64,000 bases of DNA, from positions 62,001-126,000 of the forward strand of contig WTXG01000026.1 in NCBI GenBank assembly GCA_022496185.1, read 5' to 3'. The notes below the pieces were generated by a model. That model saw only the letters and a program-made list of their open reading frames with translations. It was not told the DNA's origin and ran no database searches. The translations under genes were made by a program, and so were the position numbers. Positions 9,121 through 19,136 of this stretch are shown here, one piece after another (within the stretch, counting starts at the first letter, position 1; every line of letters starts with the position of its first letter). Source of the stretch: Multifurca ochricompacta (Eukaryota > Basidiomycota > Agaricomycetes > Russulales > Russulaceae).

Positions 9121-10171
9121 TACAAGTTGTAATACTTTTTGCTCCGGCAAATGCCGCCTGAAACGCTTGTCGGAATGTCTCCCACGGGTGCGGCTCTTGA
9201 ATTCTGGCGCGTGGGTTACATTGGCTAGCCACCTCGTTTGCTCCGTCACCCATCGGTTAATCTTTAGTCCTCTCATTAGGGCCAACACATAGGACACTCT
9301 GGCTATCTTGTTTCTTATTATTGTTGCTTGGTTATTAAGGAAGATGTGGAGCTCTACTTGAGTCCACCAATGCTCTGCCTCTGCTCGGTTTCTGTCAAGT
9401 CAAAGAATGGGGGCGATCCCCTTCGATTCGGCCTCCTGTTGTGCCGTCCTTGGGTGTGGTGGTGAGTAACTCAGTCGGTCCTTCTTTAAGGTCCTCTAGA
9501 TCCACTGATTGTTGTTGCTGTCTAGGCTAGGGTTCAGGGAGTGTAGTCGACATCGGTCCCGGGTTCGACTCTGCTGGTAGTGCTTCAAATAACGGTTGAA
9601 GGATTCGTTTGGTTAGTGAGGTTCTGGAGGGATCAGGTGCGTTCAGTCCAGTTTCGTTGGGGGCTATCCTAATAGCTTTCATTTGTCCTAGGTTATTGGG
9701 ATGGACTTGGTACCAAGTCCCTTGGTAAAGGTCGACCGCGAGACGCGTGTGTCAGTAGGGGATCCAGTATCCTCTGAAAGGTACGTTCTCTTCGCGAAGC
9801 TCTAACCAGCGCGCGTTTGCTTTTAGCTCCGGGTCCACGTTGTCAACTGGTCGTATGGGAAGGACGAATGGGAAGGAGGTCGCCACAGTTGCAAGGCTCG
9901 TGTCGATGGATGTCAATGAAGGTTCCTGGAGCAGTCTTGCTTCCAGTTGGGGTTCAAGTAAGAAGTCGGGGTTCGGTGGTTCGGCGTCGTGTGGGATGCT
10001 CTCAGTCAGGGAGTCGCTTGCAAGAAGTGCAAAGCGGTTTCGGTTTACAGGTGAGATTCTTTCAAGGCTCTGTGTTACTGATTGGTCTTCTAGGTTTCGG
10101 TTGGCGACTGGTACTCGAGGGACGCGTCGTCCGTCGAAGGCGTCTGTGGGCTCTCGCGCGGAAGAAGACAT
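9121..10171 (-). pseudogene. Broken gag-like fragment of another retroelement
   Basis: On the minus strand an ATG at 10171 opens a 139-residue frame (MSSSAREPTDAFDGRR ... NVPFRGYWIPY) rich in Pro, Ser and charged residues. Further on, 9297-9121 encodes SYVLALMRGLKINRWVTEQ, which resembles the helical core of fungal Gag proteins. The two parts are separated by several hundred bases with stops. It is not the Gag of the Gy family. I regard it as captured inside the hAT-like element; the assignment to Gag is tentative. Confidence 0.35.
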
Positions 10172-10338
10172 CGTTAGTTAGGGATTCGGGCAATGGGACG
10201 CGTCATCCGTCGAAGGCGTCTGTGGGCTCTCGCGCGGAAGACGTCGTGGGTCAGGGATTCGGGCAATGGGACGCGTCGTCGTCGCCTTGCGGGTTCGGGT
10301 GAGTTCTTTGTTTCTAAGTTCTGAGAAGTCTGTTCTAA

Positions 10339-10813
10339 TGTCACACCCAGGTTTCTGCTGTGTCAAGGTCGTTCAGGCCGCAGTCCCTCAAGTTATGGAG
10401 CGCGCGCAAGGTCAAGGTCGAGACTGTCAAGGATCAGTCAAGTCACAGTATCAAGGTGAACCACAGAGGGCCGGGATCAAGGCTCAAGGTCAAGGCTATC
10501 AAAAACAAATTGATTCAAGAGTGTCAAAGCGAACTACAAGAGCCGCGGTCAAGGTTCAAGAGGGGCACGCGTGCAAGGAGTCGAAGCAGTGGCAATAGGC
10601 CCTGCTGGAGGTCTGTCTATTCAATATATCCTGCTTAAATACATGTACTCTAGTGTCTTGTAAGTAAGGTAGAATGCTCAGTCTAATAGCTAGCCATGTG
10701 AATCTCCACTGGAGATTGAGACAAGAAATCTAAGTGTGCACCCACTCCAAAAGTGAATGACCAGTCAGTCTAAGTAGTTGGAAAATCAGATAAATTGTCA
10801 CAAATGCGTCACA
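10339..10813. repeat. LTR-like fragment related to the 20793 and 45069 solo LTRs
   Basis: It starts TGTCACACCC, has the same GTCAAGGT-rich first half, a CTTAAATACATGTACTCTAG box and a TCTCCACTGGAGATTGAG segment as the solo LTR at 20793-21534 (opposite strand), and ends ATGCGTCACA. No matching 5-bp flanks were found, so it is degraded or truncated. It is CpG-poor at its right end. Confidence 0.55.
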
Positions 10814-10854
10814 AACGCATCATGTCGACAAAACGCGTTCATGATACTTAGGAT

Positions 10855-11297
10855 ATACATCTAATAATACTCTGGATAACCATATATATAATATATTGTG
10901 TGATTTTAGTAGTGAGACTGTGTCGCTCAGTGGTTGGAGTGGGAGCGCGTGCCTGTAGATGATGGCTCTGACTGGAGGTCTTGGGTTCAATCCCCAATTT
11001 TGGCCATTTCTTTCCAGTTTAGGAGCCCGCGGGAATTTCCTTCGGATGACTCAGATCCGCGAGTTGGGTATTCCCATGGCTGTGGACTTTGTGCTATGCC
11101 ATATATGGAAATAGACCGGTTGCAACCGGTCTAAACCGGTTTTCATCGGTCTTTCAATATTCTGTAATAGCATGCAACCGGCAACCGATAAGTCACAGAA
11201 TCTGGGCAACCGCAACCGGTGGTCCGGTTGCATTCGGTTGGGTCCGGTCCGGTTCCGGTCGCTTTTTCGGTTAGGGCAACCGGACTTTTAAACACTA
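10855..11297. repeat. Right long inverted-repeat arm of hAT-like element
   Basis: The inverted counterpart of 8421-8835: TATATAATATATTGTGTGAT, tRNA-like region, then ACCGGT/GGTCCGGTTGC motifs (11115-11285) and the terminus CCGGACTTTTAAACACTA. It is the intact terminus of the 7143-11297 insertion. Confidence 0.75.
10912..11003 (+). other. tRNA-like sequence in the right arm
   Basis: It contains TCGCTCAGTGGTTGGAG (A-box-like) and a perfect T arm: stem TTGGG, loop TTCAATC, stem CCCAA, which includes the B box GGTTCAATCCC. The spacing between A and B boxes is a little long for a tRNA. A tRNA-derived SINE or captured tRNA pseudogene is possible. Confidence 0.5.
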
Positions 11298-11394
11298 GTG
11301 GCAAGGAGGGGTCATCATTGGGGAGAGTAAAGAAAACGGGGTTGGATGGCAGAGGTTGTGACATCACCCCCTCTTCTGGTTCTAGCAGACCCAG

Positions 11395-13202
11395 CTAGAA
11401 ACGACTTGTACCATCATCATCTTGCACCAAGTCTGTTATGACCTACCCAGCGTACCCAACAGACGGCAAGACATGGGGGACACACAAGCAGTGACGACAG
11501 CCGCGTGGGGTCCGCAAGGACATTGCTGGCTTAGTCATGATGTCCCACGCCGAAGTCCAGAAGGCAGATACGGCATGAGGTACAGAAGCAGATCATGTGA
11601 CAGTAAGGTTTGATGCCTCATGTACAGAAGGACCCTGAACCTTAGTTGATGTGGGAAGGCGGTGGCACTGGTTCTGATGGAAGGTTCCATAGTCACACGT
11701 CCAGAACCACAAGCGTCTAGATAAGCATGATAAGAACGGATGACTAAGCTAGTACCAGCATGTATATATACCCTAGCTAGTCTCGCTCAGATGTTCCCCA
11801 TCTTGAGCTCCTGTGACAATCAGTAGCCTTGTGGACCTTTAACTTCCTTCCTTGCGTCTCACCACCCGAACTCGTCCCTTTGGTACTTGTCCTCTGTGAC
11901 TTGTACACTGAGCCTGTGACTCTGGTAGACCTTGCATCGGACTTATTGTCTTCCGCATCGACCCAAGATCGTCCTGACCTTGTCTCTGTGACCTAGCCGC
12001 CCACACTCGACTGCGTACGCCCCTCTGAGCGTAACAAAGTCCAGATAATCATCAGCTACATTATGATTTTCCATGGTGTAATTCTCCTTGTCCTCATCCT
12101 GGGGACATCTATGGGCACGGAGGAACCCATAAGGGCCATGCTGACCACATGAGTGGCACAGGTCATGGATGGGACAGTCCAGCTCATGATGCCCTGAGTT
12201 GTGGCAAAGGCACTTGCCACACCATCCAGATGGGTTGACAATTGTCAGGGCAACTCCTACATGATGAAAAATGCAGAATCGGCTCCAGTGCAGGTTACTG
12301 CGACAGTGACAACACCACTTGCAGTTGAGGGGACAGTTCCAGCTAATGTGGAACTTACTGTCACAACGCCAACATGTCTCTCCACAGGGATTCTCGTGCA
12401 TACATGGCATTTCAAATCAATTCGGCAGCAACATGGGAGTGGCTCCCAACGATTGTGGGGGCAGGGGTTGCGCATATGTGTCAGCATACCTTTCAGCTAT
12501 GGTTTGATAGGCATCCCCCTTCTCCAATCTCTTCTGAATCTCTACCAGTTCCTGCTCTATCTGGAACATCCTGTTGGTCAGCCTTGCCATCATCTTTGCA
12601 TGTTCTTTGTACTGCTTGTTGAGTGTATTGCGCAAGGTCAGATTCTTCCACAGTCTCATCACCTCAGCTTTGAGATGCGGAAGTCACATGTCACTCAGTA
12701 CCTCGTTGATGGCAAAAGCTCAGGAATCTTCGGCAGCCAGGTGTCCAAGTTGTTCATTGGTCATTGTGTGATGCAACTGACCTGTGTACCTTTCTTCCAA
12801 GTAGACTGGAGCTCCATAAACAGGACCATCTTTCTTCATACATCTGGCTACGTCCATTCCTCCATTGGTGTAAAAGATGTACTTGGTGATGGCAACTGTC
12901 CCATCACTCATGGTAATTTCCAATGGGTAGTACATGGAGGAGTTCGGGTTGTTGGTGAAGAAGGGGAATTCCGGGACCTCGTTGTCTGACTCCATACCTA
13001 TCAGGTCATTCGGGTGTGGCTCCTCACAGTGTTCGAAGTCATCATTGGGGTTGGGGGATTGGTTCTTAACTCGGGCCTCTGCAGCTTCATAGTCAATGGG
13101 TGTAGAGGGATGTGTGGAGGGATGAGCAGAGGGGAAGTTCTCAATGACTATGATGGAGGAAGCAAAAGCATTGACGGCGGCGTTGGCAGCGATGAAAGAC
13201 AT
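11395..13202 (-). pseudogene. ORF3 of Gy2 (interrupted, CpG-decayed)
   Basis: The frame can be followed from MSFIAANAAVNAF through the middle and coiled-coil regions (ELVEIQKRLEKGDAYQ) to the zinc motifs (CWRCDSKFHISWNC, CHCRSNLHWSRFC, CGKCLCHNSGHHELDC, CHSCGQHGPYGFL). A 603-bp solo LTR with an AAGTC duplication splits it near the C-terminus. Many Arg codons have become His, Cys or Gln (CGN to CAN or TGN), and stops are present. The pol stop TAA lies in the same frame, 13 sense codons before the conserved upstream ATG (13241). Confidence 0.88.
11434..12036 (+). repeat. Solo LTR, second Gypsy-like family (603 bp)
   Basis: It runs TGTTATGACCTACCC ... GAGCGTAACA and is flanked on both sides by AAGTC. 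A TGTATATATACC box lies mid-element. It is a sister of the solo LTR at 15296-15897. Insertion split the Gy2 ORF3 gene. Confidence 0.92.
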
Positions 13203-13280
13203 GATAGATTGTGAAGTTGTAGGATGTTGCTGGGGAAGCATGTACTGGGGGGATTGAATGGGGTCTGGGATTGTTCGCTT

Positions 13281-16200
13281 TTAAGTGTCTCTGGGCGCTT
13301 CTGGATGTTGGGTATGGAACTCTGAGATAAGAACTGGGGCAGAGATATTCCCGACCGGTTCCCACAAGTTGTCAGAGTCTGGGAATCCCTTCCACTTGAC
13401 AAGGTAATGCAGTTTGTGCCCTCGTCCCTTACATAGTGAGTCTAGAATCCGCTCCACTTCCCATTCTGCTTCTCCGTCAATTAGTTCTGGGGGAGGTCTC
13501 GGGAAGTTCTCCCCATGCAGGGATGTTTCCTTGTAGGGTGTTAAGAGTCTGGCATGGAAGACTGGATGAATTCTCCATGTGGATGGGAGTTCGAGTTCAT
13601 ATGATACGTCTGACAGCTTCCTGGTTATTTTGAAGGGCCTGTGACGTCGGGGTGCTAACTTAGCTGTTGGATGTGACGTGTGAATATTCTTCCCTTCCAG
13701 CCATACAAGGTCATTGGTCTGATAAGGTGTGAACCTTGAGGGCTTCTCCAACAGGGTCTTTTGCGCCTTCAGTAGGTTTTCATTGGCCGATTTCCTGATC
13801 TCCTCCCATTGGCTGATATGCTGTGCAGCTGTTGGGACATTTGTGGGCTTATCAGTCCAGGTAGTCCTTGGTGTCCATCCCATGATAAGGGAGAAAGGGG
13901 AGGTCTTGGTAGTTCCATTGGGCCAAGAGTTGTGCGCAAATTCTGCAGTTGCTAACCAGTCAGCCCAATTGTCCTGTTGTCTATTGCACCAGAATCAGAG
14001 GTATTGTTCCAGCCACTGGTTTGTCCTTTCCAACTGTCCATCAGTCTGTGGATGATAGGCGGTTGAGATATTCTGGGTCACATCCAATACTTTACAAAGT
14101 GCTTGAGCAAATGTGGAGGTGAAGCGTGGGTCCCGGTCTGAGATGACCTTTTCAGGGAGGCCATAATGTCTGTAAACATGATCCAAGTACAGTTTGGCAA
14201 CTCCTTCCGCTGTGATGGACTCATTGCAGGGTATGAACAATGCTGCCTTGGAGTAGTCATGGTTGGTGACAGTTAGGATGGAGTTGAAGCCTCTGGAGTT
14301 GGGGAGTTTGATGATGAAGTCCATAGTGATGGTCTGGAATGGTAGTGAGGCTGTAGGTGCAATTGGGAATGGTGCTGGTGGGTGCAGGTGCATGTTTACT
14401 TTATTGGCCTGGCAGTCTGTGCATCCTTTCACATAGTTCTCCACATCCTTCTTCATATTTGGCCACCAGTAATCTTGTTTGGCCAAAGCATATGTGTTGG
14501 CAATTCCTGGATGTCCTGCAGAGGGAAGGTCATGGTGAAAATGGATCACCCCCCTCTTAATGTTGTCACCACTGGTGACAACGAGACGATCTCCATCCTT
14601 CCACCAAAGGCCATCAATTTTCTTTAGGTGATGTGCATCTGCCCATGATTGGCACAACTGCTGATTCATATTTTGTGACACTTGGGCCCACAAATCCATG
14701 TTGTGAAGACTGACAACGGCTGTTCTTGTGAAGACCTCTTCAGGGAGTACTGTGATGTTGTTGTTGTCCTCCTCTCCACTGTTTAGGTTGGGTTGTTGTG
14801 ACAAGGCATCTGCACATGCATTGTGACTTCCTGCGATGTGTTTCAGTACAAAGTTGTATTCCTCCAGCTCTAAAACCTTGTGAGCTACCCGTCAACTGAT
14901 CTTATGGGGTTCCTTCCAGTATAAGAGGTTGGAGTGATCAGTGTGAGTAATAGTTTTATGAGGGGTCCCTGCTAAGTATGGTCACCAATGTCGTAGCACT
15001 TTTACAATGGTGAGCAGCTCCCTATCCCAAATGTCATAATTTCATTTGGCTGGTGAGAAGGTTTCAGAGTAGAAGGCCACAGGGTGAAGCAGTCCCATTG
15101 TGTCCCTTTGGTTTAATATGGCTCCATTGGTGAAGTGAGACACATCAACTTCAAGTTCAAAAGGGTGTCCTAAGTCTGGTTGTAGTAAGACTGGTTCCAC
15201 ACTGACAATATCTTGGATTCATTTGAACACCTGCTGCTGCTCAGATCCCCAATGCCAGGGTACATCCTTCTTCAGCAATCCATTTAGTGGTTGGGTGTTA
15301 CGACCTACCCAGCGTACCTGACAGACGGCAAGATGTGGGGGACACACAAGCAGTGACAGTAGCCGTGTGGGGTCCGCAAGGACATTGCTGGCTTAGTCAT
15401 GATGTCCCACGCCGAAGTTCAGAAGACAGATATGGCATGAGGTACAGAAGCAGATCACGTGACAGTAAGGTTTGATGCCTCGTGTACAGAAGGACCCTGA
15501 ACCTTAGTTGACGTGGGAAGATGGTGGCACTGGTTCTGATGGAAGGTTCCATAGTCACACATCCAGAACCACAGTGCTTAGATAGACAGATAAGAACCCT
15601 GATGACTAAGCTAGTCCAGCATGTATATATACCCTAGCTAGTCTTGCTCAGATGGTTCCCCATCTTGAGCTTTTGTGTCAATCAGAAGTCTTGTGGACCT
15701 TTACTTCCTTCCTTGCGTCTCACCACCTGAACTCATCCCTTTGGTACTCGTCCTCTGTGACTTGTACACTGAGCCTGTGACTCTGGTAGACCTTGCGTTG
15801 GACTTATTGTCTTCCGCATCGTTCCAAGATTGTCCCAACCTTGTCACTGTGACCTAGCTGCCCGCACTCGACTGCGTATGCCCCTCTGAGTGTAACATTG
15901 GGCAATCCCTGAGAACCCTCATATGAAACATCAATAGAAGTTGCAGAATCCTATGAAGGATCGCATGTCTTTGACACAGGTGGGTATGGGCCACTCCCGA
16001 ATTCCTTGTACTTTCACTGGGTCCATTCACACATGCCCCCCTTCCAAGATGACTCCTAAGTACTCAATGCTCTGTTGTTCAAATGAGCACTTGGTTGGTT
16101 TGAGGTATAGGTTGTGTTCATGCAGGATATCCAACACCTGATGGACTCGCTTTTGGTGGTGGGCCAGATCATTTGTAGTGGCCACCAGTATGTCATCCAT

Positions 16201-16925
16201 GTATACCACTACCTCGCCAGTAAGGATGAGGTTGTGGAATATGTGATTCATCATGGACTGGAAGGTGGCAGGTGAGTTGGTGAGGCCAAAGAACATAACA
16301 TTTGGTTTGAACAACCCCTGGTTGGTTTTGAAAGCCGCCTTACACTGATCCCCTTCTTTGATCCTGATATTGTTATAACCCCAATGGATGTCCATCTTCA
16401 AGAATAGGGATTTATCCCACATGGTGTCAATGAGTTCTGAAATAAGTGGCAGGGGGTAGGCATTCTTCACTGTGTGGGCATTTATTTGTCGGTAATCTTG
16501 GACAGGTCAGAGTTTGCCATCCTTCTTTTTGATAAAGAAGAAGGGCGATGCATATGGGGACTTTGATGGACAAATGTACCCTTTTGCTAGGTGCTCTTCA
16601 AGGAATGTTGTGAGCACTGCCTGTTCTGCCTGGGACAGTGGGTAGATTTTACAATCGATGGCTGATGGAGTGTTGGGTGTGAATTCAATGGCATGATCCC
16701 ATGGTTGTGCCAGGGGGAAGCAATGTGACTCCTCTTCTGAGAATACCCTCCAGTGTTGATGGTATGCCTCCAGCACTACCTCTTCAAAGGTCTTTTCTGC
16801 CTGTCCTTCTACTGCTTTCTGGGCCAGCTCTGAAGCTTTAGTAGCAAAACAATAACCCAGATCTTCCTCCTCTGAATTACTTTCATCTTTCGTCCTGCGT
16901 ACTGTCACATGTCGAGCTGTGTAGT
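13281..16925 (-). pseudogene. pol of Gy2 (degraded, lacks protease N-terminus)
   Basis: Recognisable from right to left: the spacer after protease (ATKASELAQKAVEG), RT ([23 protein letters not shown] at about 16190), RNase H remnant (14930-15240), integrase (AGHPGIANTYALAKQDYWW, SDRDPRFTS, YHPQTDGQLERTNQ) and chromodomain ([15 protein letters not shown]). A solo LTR splits the RT region and Gy3 cuts the 5' side. Several in-frame stops are TGA or TAG at former CGA/CAG sites. It is non-functional. Confidence 0.9.
15296..15897 (+). repeat. Solo LTR, second Gypsy-like family (602 bp)
   Basis: It runs TGTTACGACCTACCC ... GAGTGTAACA with TTGGG on both sides. It is very similar to 11434-12036 (same GTATATATACCCTAGCTAGT region). 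It interrupts Gy2 pol, and joining the flanks restores pol. Confidence 0.92.
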
Positions 16926-17487
16926 TGTCACAACCTCTGCTGTCCAACCCCGTTTTCTTTACTCTCCCCAATGATGACCCCTCCTTGCCACCCACTCTAC
17001 ACTTCTTGATTATGTCTCCATCCTGGGACCCATCATGTGCCCTTCTCCCATCCCCATGACCCTATCTGCTTACATGTACATGCTTGACCTCTAATCTCTT
17101 TATCTTTACGACCAGACACTTACTTAATTCCCTATCAGAAGCCAGGCTTTATGCCCTCCACTTCTGTATATTTGGGCCCACTTGACCCTGTTATCTTATC
17201 TATAGACACCCACCCAATTACATATATAAGTCCACTGTAACTACCTTGTAGACCTCAGACTCAACTTATTGAATACATTGGTGCTTGTCTTCTGGACTTC
17301 CCTTTGAAAGCCTTGACTCGATTGTCTCAGTACTTCTGGTACTTCCCACTTAACATTGTCTTAGAGTACAGCCTTTTTGACTTTGACTCCTCCTACATAA
17401 CTCCAAGGGGCCTTATTGGTCTCTTATCTGACTACGAACAAATGCTGTCACACAAGTTGTGTGGAACATCCCGCACTGGACGTAACA
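16926..17487 (+). repeat. 5' LTR of Gy3 (562 bp)
   Basis: It starts TGTCACAACCTC and ends TGGACGTAACA. ATATATAAG is at 17223-17231. The predicted RNA start region AGACTCAACTT is at 17257-17267 and is complementary to 17490-17500. Confidence 0.92.
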
Positions 17488-17489
17488 TC

Positions 17490-17500
17490 AAGTTGAGTCT
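17490..17500 (+). other. Self-primer binding site of Gy3
   Basis: AAGTTGAGTCT, two bases after the LTR, is the exact reverse complement of AGACTCAACTT at 17257-17267 inside the LTR. There is no TGG-type tRNA site. Confidence 0.75.
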
Positions 17501-17506
17501 CTCATC

Positions 17507-19033
17507 ATGGCTTCTAGCTGCAGTCAGACCCTCTTTAGAGAAGAACTCATTGAATGCAGAGACAAGAATAATCTTTCACAACAAACACTTGGCTCTGCTG
17601 CCTGGAAAGATTTTGAGTCCAAGTTTGGATACTATGTCTATTACGATGGAAGATACCAACCAGTAGAATACAACGATGAAAAGAGAGTTTGGTATTGTAT
17701 CTGATACTCGGATAGCCGACACTCTTGGGTCACTACAAGACCTGCCCCACCTGAATTTGGACTAGGACCATGGAGAGAAAATCCCCTGGCCATTGTCACG
17801 GACTCTGAACCAGAAGAGTACATAGAAGAACATAGTGAAGAAGCACTGGTATTAGCATCGACTACATCCCCAGTTGCACCCACAGTTGTCACGTCCAGAG
17901 CCCCTGCTTTGACAACTCCCCAGATATCCATACAGTCTACCAGAACTGTCACCCAGTCATATCAGAAAATGTCAACCATTGCCACCCAACTCCCAGACCC
18001 AGCTCCACCTCCTCCACCTCCTCCACCTCCCCCACCAGTTATGCTGCCACCAAACATTCCCCCACCCTTGGGCTGCCTGTCAGGTGTGTTGCCCCAAATG
18101 TTTACAGGGGATCATTCACAAAGCAAGAAGTTTATGTTGGAGTTCATGATGTTCAAAAACTTCAACCACAACGTCCCCCAGATTATCAACCCCTTCCAGC
18201 ATGCCAACCTCTTCCTCTCCCTGATTTGGGGAGAAGCAGTGGACGACTGGATGATGGAACAGCTAGAATGGCTGAATGAACAAATTGAGAGTGGACATTG
18301 TACCACTAGTGAGGGCCTTTGGGAAACCATTGCCCAGCGATTTAAAGATGTGTTTACAGATGGGCAGGCCAAGCAGAAGGCTGCTTGAGAACTGAAATCC
18401 CTGAAAATGGACAAAGGGGACTTGGATGCCTATGTGGCAAAATTCCGGAGCCTGGCCAATAGAGCCAGATATGACATGGACAAAGAGGCAACATTAGACC
18501 TCTTCTCACAAGGGTTGCCCAACCCACTGGTCAAAAACATCATCCAGTTCCACCACCCCCAGGACTGGGATGGATGGGTTGATGCTGCTCGATGACAGCA
18601 GCAGGACTACCTCAACTTCCAAACACACTTTGGAGTTGATACCAAGAAAGGAAAGACCCGCGACCAGTGGAAGGCCGCCTTTGGAATTAAGCCACTGCAC
18701 ACCTCTCAAAGAGACCCAAATGCCATGGATACCTCAGCTGATAGGACCAGAGCAAGGGCTACACTCACTGAAGATGAGAGACAGACATTGATGAAGGAAG
18801 GAAGGTGCTTTCATTGTAAAGCTCAAGGTCATATGTCAAGGGAATGCCCTAAGAAGGGAGCATGAGTGGCTGAAGCAATGGTCACACCCATTTGCAATAA
18901 CCCACCCACAGTCGACAAGAAAACATTGACGAAAGAAGAAAAAGTGCAGGAAATATGGAGTAACATGATGAAGGAGAGTGAAGAAGTGCGAGCCATCCTA
19001 GTGGAGAAGGCATTTGCAAAAAAGGATTTTTGA
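17507..19033 (+). pseudogene. gag: gag of Gy3 (CpG-decayed)
   Basis: It starts at ATG (MASSCSQTLF), 19 nt after the LTR, and is about 509 codons long. The N-terminal domain (GYYVYYDGRYQPVEYNDEK), a polyproline stretch, the Gag core (NLFLSLIWGEAVDDWMMEQ) and a CCHC knuckle (CFHCKAQGHMSREC) are visible. Stops at 17701, 18388, 18594 and 18863 are all TGA at positions that read CGA in better copies. The ATG start itself appears where CpG-intact copies read GTG. It ends with the conserved GATTTTTGAT overlap to pol. Confidence 0.88.
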
Positions 19034-19136
19034 TTGGCTCTACCCCATTGGCCTGGGCATGAGCATTACATGTAACCTCTGTGTATACTAGTTGCTTCAA
19101 ATCATTGAAAATACCAGTGCATTTCGAGACTACACA
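19030..19136 (+). pseudogene. Start of pol of Gy3 (truncated before the protease active site)
   Basis: The conserved IGSTPLAWA and HVTSVYTS region and the KIPVHFETT segment are present; the frame is cut by the LTR at 19137 just before the DSGA protease motif. Confidence 0.85.

Larger units (their letters stand above)
7143..11297. mobile_element. hAT-type insertion carrying a copied piece of a Gypsy element
   Basis: A single 4155-bp insertion flanked by the 8-bp duplication GTGGCAAG. The right terminus is a normal hAT-like end (reading inward TAGTGTTTAAAAGTCCGG). The left terminus (TAGACTCC) is ordinary Gypsy pol sequence. Bases 7143-8420 repeat Gy1 3645-4922 without a visible difference, and the true left arm of the hAT element begins only at 8421, as GTTGTTTAAAAGTCCGG, without the terminal TAG. 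I infer that an element sitting in an ORF3 gene moved using its intact right end and a cryptic TAG in pol as left end. No transposase is encoded. Confidence 0.8.
6639..11363 (-). repeat. 3' LTR of Gy2, split by a 4.2-kb insertion
   Basis: LTR bases are 6639-7142 plus 11306-11363; without the insertion and one copy of the duplicated GTGGCAAG they total 562 bp, the same length as the Gy3 LTR. The + strand starts TGTTACATCTGG and ends GGTTGTGACA. The right end joins the Gy2 polypurine tract (TCACCCCCTCTTCTGG on the + strand). Confidence 0.9.
6639..16925 (-). mobile_element. Gy2: degraded Gypsy element (minus), broken by four insertions
   Basis: Reading leftwards on the minus strand the order is pol (from the protease region), ORF3, polypurine tract, 3' LTR. 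The protease start, gag and 5' LTR are missing because Gy3 interrupts the element at 16926. Inside it are the hAT-type unit 7143-11297 (in the LTR), a solo LTR in ORF3 (11434-12036) and a solo LTR in pol (15296-15897). CpG is strongly depleted and many stops are present, so it is an old layer. Confidence 0.88.
16926..19136 (+). mobile_element. Gy3: Gypsy element, 5' LTR, gag and start of pol only
   Basis: The 5' LTR, self-primer site, gag and the first 107 nt of pol are present; the rest is lost at the junction with the LTR at 19137. It was inserted into Gy2 pol (left flank GTAGT). Because the 3' half is missing, the target duplication cannot be confirmed. Confidence 0.88.

Noticed and set aside
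10912..11003. Functional tRNA gene
   Set aside because: The T arm is good, but the D to anticodon spacing is off and I cannot pair an acceptor stem; it is called only tRNA-like.
8421..11297. A stand-alone hAT element with simple insertion at 8421
   Set aside because: The left flank (ORF3 sequence) and right flank (LTR sequence) do not share an 8-bp duplication; the duplication is found only when the left border is set at 7143.
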